Shown here: in pieces, positions 42,786 to 51,651 of the stretch
Position numbering within the stretch: the first letter of the stretch is position 1
Layout of the letters: every line of letters starts with the position of its first letter
NCBI RefSeq assembly: GCF_003675385.1
Contig: NZ_RCWZ01000006.1
Location: forward strand, 1-64,000
Length of the DNA stretch: 64,000 nt
Direction of reading: 5' to 3'
Source of the DNA: Mucilaginibacter kameinonensis
GTDB taxonomy: Bacteria; Bacteroidota; Bacteroidia; Sphingobacteriales; Sphingobacteriaceae
The notes under the pieces: generated by a model
Seen by the model: only the letters and a program-made list of their open reading frames with translations
Database searches by the model: none
Told to the model about the DNA's origin: nothing
Made by a program: the position numbers and the translations under genes

Positions 42786-43196
42786 ATGTCTGGAATAAAC
42801 AAAGTAATACTCGTTGGCCATTTGGGGAAGGACCCCGAAGTACGAAATTTAGAAGGTGGGGTGTCTGTAACGAGTTTCCCTTTAGCTACTTCCGAAACGT
42901 TTAATAAGGACGGTCGTAAGGTTGAACAAACCGAATGGCACAATATTGTAATGTGGCGCGGGCTGGCCGAAGTAGCAGCTAAATTCCTGTCAAAAGGAAA
43001 GCTGGTTTATATAGAAGGCAAACTCCGTACACGCTCCTTTGAAGACAAAGAAGGGATAAAGAAGTACACTACCGAAATTGTGGCCGAGAACTTTACTATG
43101 CTTGGCCGTAAAAGTGATTTTGAAAATGAGCCATTGAAATCACCTTCAAAAAACGGGGATTCGTTTATTGATCATTTAAATGCCGAAGACTATTAA
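42786..43196 (+). CDS. ssb: Single-stranded DNA-binding protein
   Basis: The 136-residue protein has the SSB OB-fold: MSGINKVILVGHLGKDPEVR, then TEWHNIVMWRGLAEVAAKFLSKGKLVYIEGKLRTR, typical of bacterial SSB. The C-terminus (FIDHLNAEDY) is acidic but does not end in the DDDIPF-like tip that binds partner proteins in most SSBs. It follows mutY on the same strand with its own -7 box. The symbol names the family; another SSB may exist elsewhere (inference). Confidence 0.93.
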   Translation: MSGINKVILVGHLGKDPEVRNLEGGVSVTSFPLATSETFNKDGRKVEQTEWHNIVMWRGLAEVAAKFLSKGKLVYIEGKLRTRSFEDKEGIKKYTTEIVAENFTMLGRKSDFENEPLKSPSKNGDSFIDHLNAEDY

Positions 43197-43232
43197 TTTG
43201 CCGATACTTTACTGAAAACTACCCCGACAAAA

Positions 43233-43290
43233 AAATCTTACACATCATGCCATACAGTACCTTGTACGCTGCGCATGATGTATAAGATTT
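43233..43290. terminator. Inverted repeat between convergent genes
   Basis: AAATCTTACACATCATGC (43233-43250) and GCATGATGTATAAGATTT (43273-43290) are inverted with one mismatch around a 22-base loop. It lies between the SSB and thioredoxin-like stop codons and could act bidirectionally or be a dispersed element. Confidence 0.5.
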
Positions 43291-43326
43291 CCGATTGTAA
43301 CCTGAGCTGCTTTCTACGCCCCTCCA

Positions 43327-44604
43327 CTACCAGATCTTTTCGCCTTTTTTCATTTTGTCGAGCTGTTTGTTTAACGCTTCGTTTTCTTTGCCATTTATTT
43401 TGATCAGCTTTTCAAATGCAGCAATACCCGCGTCTTTTTCTCCGGCTTTGTACAGCAGGCATGAATAAGTGTTCAGGTAATTCAGGTTTTTTTCATTGCC
43501 GCCTGTGAGCGTGGATTTTGACCAGTCGGCAGCTGTTTTTAAATAATCTTGATTATCGCTATCAAGATATAAAGACCATGCGTAGGAATTGAGCATATTT
43601 ATGTCAAAACCTGATGGTCTGGCTGCATAAGCATTAACGACCGCGATAAATTGCGGTTTGTCTCCGGTCCATTGGTAGTAAGCCGGTTTTGCACAAACAA
43701 TCATGTCGTTGCCTCGTCCGGGATATCGTGCCTCAATTTTAGACTTAATTGCATCCCAGTTTACATCCTTTATTATATCGCCTGTATAGTAATACATAAA
43801 CCCATTATCTACTTTCTTACCATCCTTGCGCAGCAGCGGAAGTATGAGTTCGTCAAAAGCGATATTGTTGACAACTATGGCGCTTTGGCCTTTGCCTGCT
43901 ACCATATCTACTTTATCGGCATCACGAAGTAACACCGCAAAACCAGGGTCTGTACTTTTTTTAGTGACAACGGTTATCAACTTTATATTTTCTTCGGTAA
44001 GCAAATCTTTTTGGGTGCGTAAATAAGCATTTGCCACAACAGGTATGAAGTTGATGTCGCCGGTTTGCTGAGCCGAATGTGTAAGCGTCAACAAAAAGGC
44101 CGCGTCTCGTTTACCCTGTTCAAATAGCTTTTTAAGGTGTGTGTATTGGGTTGCCGGGGCAAGGGCAGACTTAGCTTTGGCTATAAAATCGTCGGCTTTA
44201 GCTGTGCCGCCAACCACGGTGTGTACTAATTCACCGCCTGGGTTAAAAAATAAAAAAGTTGGATAAGCTGCAATTTTATAGGTGCTCGCTAAATACTTAG
44301 CGTCCTTATAAAATAGTTTAACATCGGCGTTGTCATTTTTGGTTTGGTCAAACTGGACAGACACATTAATGAAATTCTTGTTGAAAAAGTCGCCTACTTT
44401 TTGCTGAGGGAAAATTTCATTCGCCATCATTTTGCAGGGTACGCACCAGCTTGTAAAGCCATCAACAAATACATACTTGTTTTCTTTTTTGGCTTTCGCC
44501 TTGATCTGGGCCCAGGTAAGTCCTTTTTCAAATTTGATTCCTTTTTCGGCAGCTTGCAGGGTTGTGCTTAGTAGCAGCAATGCTATTATCAATACTTTAT
44601 TCAT
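43327..44604 (-). CDS. Secreted thioredoxin-domain protein
   Basis: The 425-residue protein has a signal peptide (MNKVLIIALLLLSTTLQA) and an N-terminal thioredoxin fold with the active site CVPC in TSWCVPCKMM and the cis-Pro region IAAYPTFLFFNPGG. Residues ~150-425 are helical, possibly TPR-like (NYLNTYSCLLYKAGEKDAGI, AAFEKLIKINGKENEA). Such periplasmic thioredoxins act in disulfide reduction or cytochrome maturation; the client is unknown. It is convergent with the SSB gene. Confidence 0.9.
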   Translation of the reverse strand: MNKVLIIALLLLSTTLQAAEKGIKFEKGLTWAQIKAKAKKENKYVFVDGFTSWCVPCKMMANEIFPQQKVGDFFNKNFINVSVQFDQTKNDNADVKLFYKDAKYLASTYKIAAYPTFLFFNPGGELVHTVVGGTAKADDFIAKAKSALAPATQYTHLKKLFEQGKRDAAFLLTLTHSAQQTGDINFIPVVANAYLRTQKDLLTEENIKLITVVTKKSTDPGFAVLLRDADKVDMVAGKGQSAIVVNNIAFDELILPLLRKDGKKVDNGFMYYYTGDIIKDVNWDAIKSKIEARYPGRGNDMIVCAKPAYYQWTGDKPQFIAVVNAYAARPSGFDINMLNSYAWSLYLDSDNQDYLKTAADWSKSTLTGGNEKNLNYLNTYSCLLYKAGEKDAGIAAFEKLIKINGKENEALNKQLDKMKKGEKIW

Positions 44605-44825
44605 GGCAGGTTTAATTGGTTAATGCAATTTAAATATTTCGCAATTAATAATCATTTTTTATTTATTGCACTTAATACCGCGTCAATTAAGAGCTCTGCA
44701 TAAACCAACCTTAGATATTCGTAAGTAATGCTTTGATATGTGTATCATTCAGGGGCCTTGCTCTTGCCACCTTTGTATTGTCAATCAACAACGACAAAAA
44801 CATTAACAAAATAACAAAGGAAACC
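44605..44825. other. Divergent intergenic region
   Basis: AT-rich sequence between the thioredoxin-like gene (minus) and the first SDR (plus), likely holding both promoters. No exact TAnnTTTG was found. The SDR frame opens at 44733, but that part encodes no family sequence. Confidence 0.4.
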
Positions 44826-45566
44826 ATGAACACATTAGCATCAAAAGTAGTATTAGTAACCGGTGCCTCAAGAGGCATAGGTGCAGCAGTAGCCCACAAA
44901 TTAGCAGCCGAAGGCGCTAAAGTAATTATCAATTATGCAGGCGGTAAAGAAGCTGCCGACCAAACAGTAGCATCTATAAAACAACAAGGCGGTGACGCGA
45001 TTGCCTTACAAGCCGATGTGAGCAAAGCCGATGAGGTAGCAGCCATGTTTGACGCCGCCATAGCCCACTACGGAAAAATTGATGTACTTGTAAACAATGC
45101 AGGCATCATGATCACCAAACTTATAAAAGATACTACCGACGAAGATTTTACCCGTCAGTTTGATATCAATGTAAAAGGCACTTTTAATACTCTGCGTGAG
45201 GCCGCTACAAAACTGGCCGACAAAGGGTCTGTAATCAATTTCTCATCAACCCAAACCCGAGTGTTAACACCTACTTATGGCAGCTATGTAGCAACTAAAG
45301 GTGCGGTTGAACAACTGACCCGTGTATTTGCAAAGGAAGTAGGAGCACGTGGTATTAATGTAAATGCGGTACAGCCGGGCCCTGTTAATACCGAATTGTT
45401 CACCAAAGGCAAATCACAGGAGCTAATTGACCGTCTCAATTCACTCAACGCCTTTAATCGCCTGGGTGAGCCTGAAGACATTGCCAAAGTGGTTGCTTTC
45501 CTGGCCAGCGATGACGCCAAATGGATCAGCGGACAAATCATCGGTTTGAATGGCGCAATGGCTTAA
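44826..45566 (+). CDS. SDR family oxidoreductase
   Basis: The 246-residue protein is a classical short-chain dehydrogenase. The nucleotide-binding motif is TGASRGIGAAVA (TGxxxGxG), NNAG is in DVLVNNAGIM, and the catalytic Ser and Tyr-x3-Lys are in VINFSSTQTRV and YGSYVATKGAVEQ. The C-terminus DDAKWISGQIIGLNGAMA is usual. Substrate unknown. The start is Met at 44826, after a purine-rich AAAGGAAACC. Confidence 0.93.
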   Translation: MNTLASKVVLVTGASRGIGAAVAHKLAAEGAKVIINYAGGKEAADQTVASIKQQGGDAIALQADVSKADEVAAMFDAAIAHYGKIDVLVNNAGIMITKLIKDTTDEDFTRQFDINVKGTFNTLREAATKLADKGSVINFSSTQTRVLTPTYGSYVATKGAVEQLTRVFAKEVGARGINVNAVQPGPVNTELFTKGKSQELIDRLNSLNAFNRLGEPEDIAKVVAFLASDDAKWISGQIIGLNGAMA

Positions 45567-45567
45567 G

Positions 45568-45589
45568 CCCCCTAACTCCCTAAAGGGGG
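45568..45589. repeat. Short GC-rich hairpin downstream of the first SDR
   Basis: CCCCCT and AGGGGG arms enclose AACTCCCTAA just after the stop. The sequence CCCCCTAA-n-CCCTAAAGGGGG is of a type that recurs between Bacteroidota genes (from memory). Confidence 0.5.
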
Positions 45590-45694
45590 AATCAAGAAGC
45601 AAGAAATCAGGAATCAAGATTCAGGAAGAAACCTTGAAACAAGAAAAAATAAGTGTAATCAACAACAATCATCACAATCAAAAACATAGAAATC

Positions 45695-46447
45695 ATGAAC
45701 TCATTAAATAATAAAGTAGCAGTAATAACCGGCTCAGCCCGTGGTTTAGGTAAAGCAATTGCAGAACGTTACGCGGCATTAGGTGCCGATATCGTGATCA
45801 ATTATTCACGCGATAAAGCATCTGCCGATGAAGTGGTAAGCAACATCAGCGCAATGGGTGTAAAAGTAATAGCTGTACAAGCCGATATCAGCAAAGTGGC
45901 CGATATTGAAAGGTTGTTTAAAGAAGCTAAAGAAGCCTTTGGTAAAATAGATATCGTAGTTGCGAACGCCGGTATCGAGCTTGTTGAAACGCCGGTAGTT
46001 GATTTTACTGAAGAACAGTTTGACCGTGTATTCGGTATCAATACTAAAGGCACTTACTTCACCATGCAGCAGGCGGCTAAAAATGTGGAAGACAATGGTC
46101 GTATCATTTACATAGCCTCAAGCACCACTTCATTCCCTGTACCCGGAATGGCTGTGTATGGTGGTAGCAAAACCACTCCACGCTACCTGGTTGATATCCT
46201 TTCAAAAGAAATTGGTCACCGTGGTGTAACAGTTAACTCTATCATACCATTTGCTGTTGATCATTCAGGTATCTTTGCCGAAGCTGATAGCTACCCCGCA
46301 TTAAGAAAACAATTGCTTGACAGTTGTCCGATGGGCCGCCTGGCCGAAGTTGAAGATGTGGCCAATGTGGCCGAGTTTTTCGCCAACGATCTTTCATCAT
46401 TCGTGAATGGCCAGCATTTGCTGGTAAACGGTGGTGCAACAAATTAA
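45695..46447 (+). CDS. SDR family oxidoreductase
   Basis: The 250-residue protein has TGSARGLGKAIA (cofactor motif), VANAGIE in place of the usual NNAG, the catalytic Ser in YIASSTTSFP, and Tyr-x3-Lys as YGGSKTTPRYL. The C-terminal SSFVNGQHLLVNGGATN is standard. It is a paralogue of the SDR just upstream, 128 bases away on the same strand. The replacement of the first Asn of NNAG is common in SDRs and is not a sign of inactivation. Substrate unknown. Confidence 0.92.
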   Translation: MNSLNNKVAVITGSARGLGKAIAERYAALGADIVINYSRDKASADEVVSNISAMGVKVIAVQADISKVADIERLFKEAKEAFGKIDIVVANAGIELVETPVVDFTEEQFDRVFGINTKGTYFTMQQAAKNVEDNGRIIYIASSTTSFPVPGMAVYGGSKTTPRYLVDILSKEIGHRGVTVNSIIPFAVDHSGIFAEADSYPALRKQLLDSCPMGRLAEVEDVANVAEFFANDLSSFVNGQHLLVNGGATN

Positions 46448-46469
46448 TTATCAGTTTGGTAACATACGG

Positions 46470-46510
46470 CAACAGGTTATAGTCTTAGCTATAACCTGTT
46501 GTTTTTATTT
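46470..46510 (+). terminator. Intrinsic terminator after the second SDR
   Basis: CAACAGGTTATAG (46470-46482) and CTATAACCTGTTG (46489-46501) form a perfect 13-bp stem with a 6-base loop and a T run behind. Confidence 0.92.
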
Positions 46511-46552
46511 AACAGGTAAAAAATATTATTTGATTTATACATCTACTAAGCC

Positions 46553-46981
46553 ATGAAAACGCTTAACCATTATATCATATACGGTACACTAATTACTGCC
46601 TCTGTAAATGCGCAGGCTGCAAAAACGCCTGCCTCAACTATACAAAACATCAAAACCATGAATACCGAAAAATTAAGTAACGCTGTAGTAAAACAAGCTA
46701 TTGAGGCTCTGCAAAGCGGTAATAAACAAGCCTGGTTTGCTTTATTCACTAACGATGCTCAACTTTTTGACGATGGTAATAAAATGAACTTTAAAAGCTT
46801 TTTTGAAAAGGCTTTGGGGCATGAGCGCTTTACCAGTATTGATAAGGTAGAGCAGAATGGTTTACATGTTTACGGCAAATTCCACAGCGACCAGTGGGGC
46901 GATTTTAAAACCTATTTTAAGTTTACTGTTGATGCTAACAACAAGATCAGCAAGCTGGAAATAGGACAGGCGAGTTATTAA
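46553..46981 (+). CDS. NTF2/SnoaL-like secreted protein
   Basis: The 142-residue product has a signal-like N-terminus (IIYGTLITASVNAQAA) and a cone-shaped NTF2-like fold pattern: VKQAIEALQSGNKQAWFALF, DGNKMNFKSFFEKALGHE, and TYFKFTVDANNKISKLEIGQ. Such domains bind small molecules or form dimers; no catalytic residue is diagnostic. An internal Met at position 37 (MNTEKLSNAVVKQ) could be the start of a cytosolic form, so the secreted version is not certain. It lies in the SDR/Crp cluster. Confidence 0.8.
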   Translation: MKTLNHYIIYGTLITASVNAQAAKTPASTIQNIKTMNTEKLSNAVVKQAIEALQSGNKQAWFALFTNDAQLFDDGNKMNFKSFFEKALGHERFTSIDKVEQNGLHVYGKFHSDQWGDFKTYFKFTVDANNKISKLEIGQASY

Positions 46982-47010
46982 AGTCTAAAATCAGATCGCA
47001 TTCATCATTG

Positions 47011-47092
47011 CGTCATTGCGAGGTACGAAGCAATCGCACGGAAGCAGGTCTAACCTGTACAGTTCGCGATTGCTTCGTACCTCGCAATGACG
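47011..47092. repeat. Dispersed palindromic element, family A (copy 2)
   Basis: The 27-base left arm (47011-47037, beginning CGTCATTGCGAGGTACGAAG) is exactly inverted at 47066-47092. The same arm words occur in the 5343-5431 element. It lies between the NTF2-like gene and the Crp/Fnr gene and is read through by a longer open frame, which is not evidence of coding. Confidence 0.85.
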
Positions 47093-47121
47093 GTTATACA
47101 ATTTTCCCCGATATTTGTATC

Positions 47122-47694
47122 ATGCCACAGCAACTTATTGCCCGTTTACAGCAGCTAAAACCTATCCCGGTTGATGATCAGGAGCTTATTGTAAAAGCCT
47201 TTGAGCCGATGAATTTTAAGGAAGGGGATACATTATTACCACTTGGACATGTGGCGAGGCAATTGTTTTTTATTACAAACGGTGTGCTCCGTATCATGGC
47301 CCAAAATGATAAAGGCAATGAGGTTACCTATTTCTTTTTAAAAGACAATCAGTTTTGCACTATCCTGTACAGCTTCAATAATAACATGATTGCCGAAGAA
47401 AGTATCCAGGCTGCCTGCGATACGGAATTGCTGGCTATCAGTAAAAATAATTTGCTGGCTTTATATGAGAAACTGCCCTATCTAAAAGAAATAATCGAAC
47501 AGATTTCGCAGAATACGCTTCTGGAGAAAATAAAAACAAGGAATGCTTATCTGGGGCATGATTCATCCGAACGTTATCAGTTGTTCCTGGAGCGCCAGCC
47601 TGAAGTGGCTATGCGGGTACCTTTAACTGATATAGCATCTTACCTTGGTGTAACACCTCAGTCTTTAAGCCGGATCCGCAAAAACATCCGTTAA
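47122..47694 (+). CDS. Crp/Fnr family transcriptional regulator
   Basis: The 190-residue protein has a cyclic-nucleotide-binding-like domain (FKEGDTLLPLGHVARQLFFI, NGVLRIMAQNDKGNEVTYFF) and a C-terminal HTH (LTDIASYLGVTPQSLSRIRK). The frame opens at 47008, but that part lies in a dispersed palindrome; Met at 47122 (MPQQLIARLQQLKPI) matches the family start. No conserved Cys for Fe-S binding is seen. It probably controls nearby oxidoreductase genes, which is inference from position. Confidence 0.92.
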   Translation: MPQQLIARLQQLKPIPVDDQELIVKAFEPMNFKEGDTLLPLGHVARQLFFITNGVLRIMAQNDKGNEVTYFFLKDNQFCTILYSFNNNMIAEESIQAACDTELLAISKNNLLALYEKLPYLKEIIEQISQNTLLEKIKTRNAYLGHDSSERYQLFLERQPEVAMRVPLTDIASYLGVTPQSLSRIRKNIR

Positions 47695-47787
47695 GGACAA
47701 AATAAACAAACCGCGCTTTTTACCATTTGTTAAATGCCCTGGTTACTTTAGTGCTGAGCTTTGTTTTATCATTAAAACAGAACAAAC

Positions 47788-48561
47788 ATGTCAAGAATAT
47801 TTATAACAGGATCGGCTGATGGGTTAGGGCAGATGGCCGCTCAATTATTACTGAAAGATGGTCATAGTGTAGTATTGCACGCCCGTAATAAAGCCCGCGC
47901 TAAAGAGGCTTTGGCTACTGTGCGAGGGGCAGAAGCCGTTGTTACCGGCGATTTATCTTCTATCGCTGAAACTATAAAAGTTGCAGAACAAGTTAATAAG
48001 CTTGATGCTTTTGACGCGGTGATCCATAATGCAGCAGTAGGCTACCAGGAAGGGCGACGGATAGCAACCGTGGACGGTTTGCCGCATGTTTTTGCTATCA
48101 ATAGTCTTGCTCCTTATATCCTTACCTGTTTGATTAACAAACCGAAACGACTTGTATATATCAGCTCGGGCTTGCATAAAGACGGTGATGCTTCACTGCG
48201 CGACCTGGAATGGAACATTCGTAACTGGAATGGTTATATGGCTTATGCCGACTCAAAATTGCACAATGTGGTCCTGGCTTTTTACGCTGCCCGTAAATGG
48301 CCCGATGTGTATTCAAACGCCTTGGAACCAGGTTGGGTGGCAACCAAAATGGGCGGACCAAGCGCTCCGGATAGCCTGGAAGACGGCCCCAAGACACAGG
48401 TATGGCTTGCTGCAAGCAATGAGCCTGAAGTGTTGGTAAGCGGGAAATATTTCTATCATAAAAAGTTACGTTCCGTTCATCCGGCTGCTTCAGATCCGGT
48501 TGTTCAGGATAAGTTTATTGCCGAGTGCGAACGTTTATCCAGAATTAAATTTCCAGGTTGA
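47788..48561 (+). CDS. SDR family NAD(P)-binding protein
   Basis: The 257-residue protein has a Rossmann motif FITGSADGLGQMAA, HNAA in DAVIHNAAVGY (NNAG position), a Ser in YISSGLHKDG, and Tyr-x3-Lys in YMAYADSKLHNV, followed by LEPGWVATKMGG. It is less like the two upstream SDRs than those are to each other. It is 93 bases after the Crp/Fnr gene. Substrate unknown. Confidence 0.9.
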   Translation: MSRIFITGSADGLGQMAAQLLLKDGHSVVLHARNKARAKEALATVRGAEAVVTGDLSSIAETIKVAEQVNKLDAFDAVIHNAAVGYQEGRRIATVDGLPHVFAINSLAPYILTCLINKPKRLVYISSGLHKDGDASLRDLEWNIRNWNGYMAYADSKLHNVVLAFYAARKWPDVYSNALEPGWVATKMGGPSAPDSLEDGPKTQVWLAASNEPEVLVSGKYFYHKKLRSVHPAASDPVVQDKFIAECERLSRIKFPG

Positions 48562-48619
48562 AGGATTCAGTAAATTCGCATCAATAAAATCTATATAAGT
48601 TAAAAACAAAATAGCTACC

Positions 48620-49477
48620 ATGAATACAGTTAAAATAGGATGGATTGGTTTGGGTAAAATGGGTATCCCCATGTCACAGCAATTGATTAAAGCCGGGTAT
48701 CCGCTTACCGTTTATAACCGCAGTAAGGACAAGGAAGAGGGATTTAAAGCCCAGGGTATCGGGACTGCCACATCGCCTGCATTGTTATTGAATGATACCG
48801 ATGTTGTTTTTGTTATGGTATCTGATGATAAGGCCATCAATGATATTTTTACCGGCGACGAAGGTTTGATGGCCGCGAAAGTGAGTGGCAAGATCATCAT
48901 TAACATGAGTACTGTTTCGCCGGCTATTAGTAAAGAGATGGCCGCCGCGTGTAAGGCGCAGGGTAATCATTATCTGGATGCACCGGTATCGGGCAGTGTA
49001 AAACAGGCAGAAGATGCTATGCTGGTGATTATGGCAGGAGGTGAGGCGGATGCATTTGAGCAGGCTAAACCTATCCTCGAAAAAATGGGCAAACTGGTGA
49101 TGCTGGTTGGCGATACGGGAGCGGGCAATGTGGCTAAGCTGGCTATTAACACATTGCTTGGCATTGTTGCGCAAGGCCTTGCCGAAACAGTAACGCTGGC
49201 ACAGCAAAACGGCATCAATGCAGAAGCGCTAACAACACTGATTGGTAATAGCGCTTTAGGCAGTCCGTTCGTCAAAATAAAGGGTGATGCCATTGTTAAT
49301 GATAATTATAATGCGGCTTTTGCCCTAAAGCATATCGCAAAAGACCTGCGCCTGGCCAAAGATTTGGGCTTGGCCACTCCGCTTGGCGAAACCGCCTATC
49401 AAACCTACCAAGATGCGGAAGCCGCTTTCGGTGAAGAGGATATTATAGCGGTGATAAAGCAGGTGAGGAAGGGGTAG
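48620..49477 (+). CDS. 3-hydroxyisobutyrate dehydrogenase-like NAD(P)-dependent oxidoreductase
   Basis: The 285-residue beta-hydroxyacid dehydrogenase family protein has the N-terminal GLGKMGIPMSQQL motif, the substrate-binding DAPVSGSVKQAEDAMLVIMA signature, and the catalytic Lys in GAGNVAKLAINTLL. The C-terminal all-helix domain is complete. Members reduce or oxidise small 3-hydroxy acids or succinic semialdehyde-type substrates; which one applies here cannot be read from sequence. It is the last gene of the cluster. Confidence 0.92.
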   Translation: MNTVKIGWIGLGKMGIPMSQQLIKAGYPLTVYNRSKDKEEGFKAQGIGTATSPALLLNDTDVVFVMVSDDKAINDIFTGDEGLMAAKVSGKIIINMSTVSPAISKEMAAACKAQGNHYLDAPVSGSVKQAEDAMLVIMAGGEADAFEQAKPILEKMGKLVMLVGDTGAGNVAKLAINTLLGIVAQGLAETVTLAQQNGINAEALTTLIGNSALGSPFVKIKGDAIVNDNYNAAFALKHIAKDLRLAKDLGLATPLGETAYQTYQDAEAAFGEEDIIAVIKQVRKG

Positions 49478-49497
49478 AGGGTATAATATTGAAAAAG

Positions 49498-49642
49498 ATG
49501 TCATTTCGATGAGGCCAGGGTAGGGTTGCGTGATTTGCGCCGAAGAGAAATCTTATACGCCCAGTATAGCAACTTTGCATATCGTATAAGATTTCTCCTC
49601 ACCCTATGCGCTCAAACCCAAGCTCGTTCGTCGAAATGACAT
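49498..49642. repeat. Dispersed palindromic element, family B (copy 2)
   Basis: ATGTCATTTCG at the left and CGAAATGACAT at the right are inverted ends, as in the element at 19251-19375. Inner words GAGAAATCTTATACG and CGTATAAGATTTCTC are also inverted. It lies between convergent genes. Confidence 0.8.
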
Positions 49643-49718
49643 TGCTTTATTTTTCCGTTCCCTCAGGGTCTCTCGTAGAGGACCTTGAGGTTTTGGTAGG
49701 GGCGATCAATTACAAGTG

Positions 49719-51122
49719 CTACTCCAAATTGATCTTCTGGTGTTGATACGGGATTTCAATATGCCTGAACCCATGTTCTTTTAGTTTCCCGGCAAAATGT
49801 TGCTGAACGTCATACTCGCCATGAACCAGGAAAATGGTTTTTACCCGTGCTGGATCCTGGCAGGCCAGAAAATGAAGCAGGTCATCATAATCGCCATGGG
49901 CACTCATTGATTTGATCGAACGTACTTCGGCTTTAACCTCGTACATGTCGCCAAAAATATGCACCTCATGATCGCCGCGTAATAAGCGTCCGCCTAACGA
50001 GTTTGGCTCGGCATAGCCTACCATTAAAATGGTGTTCTTTTGGTTGTTTATATTGTTTTTGATGTGATGTTTTACCCGCCCGGCTTCGGCCATGCCCGAC
50101 GAGGAGATGATAACACAAGGCCGCGGATCGTTATTCAACGCCTTTGACTCTTCCACACTTTCAATAAATTTCAGGCCTTTAAACCCGAAAGGATTGGCAT
50201 CGGTTTTTAAAACTTCCTGCACGTTTTTATTATAAACCTCCGGGTGGTTCATCAATACCTGCGTAGCCTTTTCCGACAGTGGGCTATCTACATAATAAGG
50301 AATATCAGGTAAGGTGCCTTTCAGTTCAAGGCTGTTTAGGGCATACAACAATTCCTGCGTGCGGCCAACGCTGAATGCCGGGATAATTACCTTGCCACCC
50401 TTTACCTCGCAGGTTTGTTTAATAACTTCAAGTAGCGATTCCTCGATAGGCCCGAGGTCTTTATGCAGCGAATCGCCGTAGGTTGATTCCAGTAAAATAT
50501 AATTGGCCTGCTCAAAAGTTTGCGGACTTTTCAGCAACAAATCGCCGTACCGGCCAACATCGCCACTGAAAGTAATGTATGTGTCCTTACCGTTTTCGGT
50601 TACGGTGATATGCACTGCGGCGCTGCCTAAAATATGCCCGGCATTGGTAAAATTGAATTTCACGGCAGGGGTAATGGCAAACTCATCGCCATATTCAACA
50701 ATCTTGAACAGGCGCAGGGCTTCCATTACATCATCCTCGGTATATAAAGGCGAAAGCAGGGGCAGGCCTTTGCGGGCGCGGTGCTTGTTGCTATATTCGG
50801 CATCCTGCATTTGAATCTTTGCAGAATCAAGCAACAGGATCCTCGTAAGGTCCATAGTGGCCGATGTACAGTAGATGTTTCCGTCAAAACCTTCGGCAAC
50901 TAACCTTGGGATTAAACCGCAATGGTCAATATGTGCGTGCGATAGGATCATGTGCGTTACACCTTTAGGATTAAAACCAAAATGTTCGTTCATTTCTTCG
51001 GTTTGTTCGCCAAGGCCCTGAAACATGCCGCAATCTAATAATATGCTGGTGCCGTCGTTTAAACGGAGTAAATGCTTGCTACCGGTAACATTACGGGCAG
51101 CACCATGGAAGGTTATATTCAT
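49719..51122 (-). CDS. MBL-fold, beta-CASP RNase-like hydrolase
   Basis: The 467-residue protein has the MBL zinc motif HAHIDHCG (HxHxDH), the beta-CASP insert features (YVDSPLSEKATQVLMNHPEV, then VIISSSGMAEAGRVKHHI) and the C-terminal RNA-metabolising motif ending FLVHGEYDVQQHFAGKL. It resembles archaeal/bacterial CPSF-73-like exonucleases and YSH1-type enzymes; most substrates are RNA, but bacterial members are poorly studied. It is convergent with the HIBADH-like gene and divergent from blaI. Confidence 0.92.
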   Translation of the reverse strand: MNITFHGAARNVTGSKHLLRLNDGTSILLDCGMFQGLGEQTEEMNEHFGFNPKGVTHMILSHAHIDHCGLIPRLVAEGFDGNIYCTSATMDLTRILLLDSAKIQMQDAEYSNKHRARKGLPLLSPLYTEDDVMEALRLFKIVEYGDEFAITPAVKFNFTNAGHILGSAAVHITVTENGKDTYITFSGDVGRYGDLLLKSPQTFEQANYILLESTYGDSLHKDLGPIEESLLEVIKQTCEVKGGKVIIPAFSVGRTQELLYALNSLELKGTLPDIPYYVDSPLSEKATQVLMNHPEVYNKNVQEVLKTDANPFGFKGLKFIESVEESKALNNDPRPCVIISSSGMAEAGRVKHHIKNNINNQKNTILMVGYAEPNSLGGRLLRGDHEVHIFGDMYEVKAEVRSIKSMSAHGDYDDLLHFLACQDPARVKTIFLVHGEYDVQQHFAGKLKEHGFRHIEIPYQHQKINLE

Positions 51123-51242
51123 GTATAATTGGATGTGATCAACACAACGAATATGGTGATTTAAAGTTTAGGAAATTAATAACTAAAAATTTAGTTGCAA
51201 ATTTGAAATATGTCCCTTACCTTAGTTTAACCAATTAAATAT

Positions 51243-51263
51243 ATTAATACACGAGGTATTAAT
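51243..51263 (+). promoter_or_regulatory. Palindromic operator upstream of the BlaI-like gene
   Basis: ATTAATAC (51243-51250) and GTATTAAT (51256-51263) form a perfect 8-bp dyad with a 5-base spacer, 14 bases before the ATG at 51278. BlaI/MecI repressors bind such AT-rich dyads (TACA-n-TGTA type) in their own promoter, so an autoregulatory site is likely. Confidence 0.6.
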
Positions 51264-51277
51264 TTAAAAGCACGCAC

Positions 51278-51649
51278 ATGGAAATTAAAGAGTTAACCCG
51301 CGCCGAAGAGCAGATCATGCAAGTGCTCTGGCAATTAAAAAAAGGGTATGTTAAAGACGTTATCGAGCAGTTACCTGAGCCCAAGCCCGCTTATAATACC
51401 GTGTCGACAATTATCCGGATCCTGGAAACCAAGGGCTTTGTTGGTCATGAGGCATTTGGTAAAAGTCATGAATATCACCCGGTGATCAGTAAGGAGCAGT
51501 ATCAGAATTTTGCTGCTGATAAATTGCTGAGCGGCTATTTTGATAACTCTGTTAACCGCATGCTTTCGTTTTTTGTAAAGAAAGAAAAGATCGACCTGAA
51601 AGAGGCCGATGAGATCATGAAACTGATTGAAAAACTAAAAGATAAATAA
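51278..51649 (+). CDS. BlaI/MecI/CopY family repressor
   Basis: The 123-residue protein is a winged-helix repressor of the penicillinase family: TRAEEQIMQVLWQLKKGYVK, DVIEQLPEPKPAYNTVSTII (recognition helix with AYNTV), and RILETKGFVGHEAFGKSHEYHP. In the classical system proteolysis of BlaI after signalling by BlaR1 relieves repression; the partner M56 gene starts 2 bases after this stop. Confidence 0.94.
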   Translation: MEIKELTRAEEQIMQVLWQLKKGYVKDVIEQLPEPKPAYNTVSTIIRILETKGFVGHEAFGKSHEYHPVISKEQYQNFAADKLLSGYFDNSVNRMLSFFVKKEKIDLKEADEIMKLIEKLKDK

Positions 51650-51651
51650 TT

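Noticed and set aside
47008..47121. N-terminal extension of the Crp/Fnr frame
   Set aside because: The first 38 codons come from a palindromic repeat; the family start is Met at 47122.
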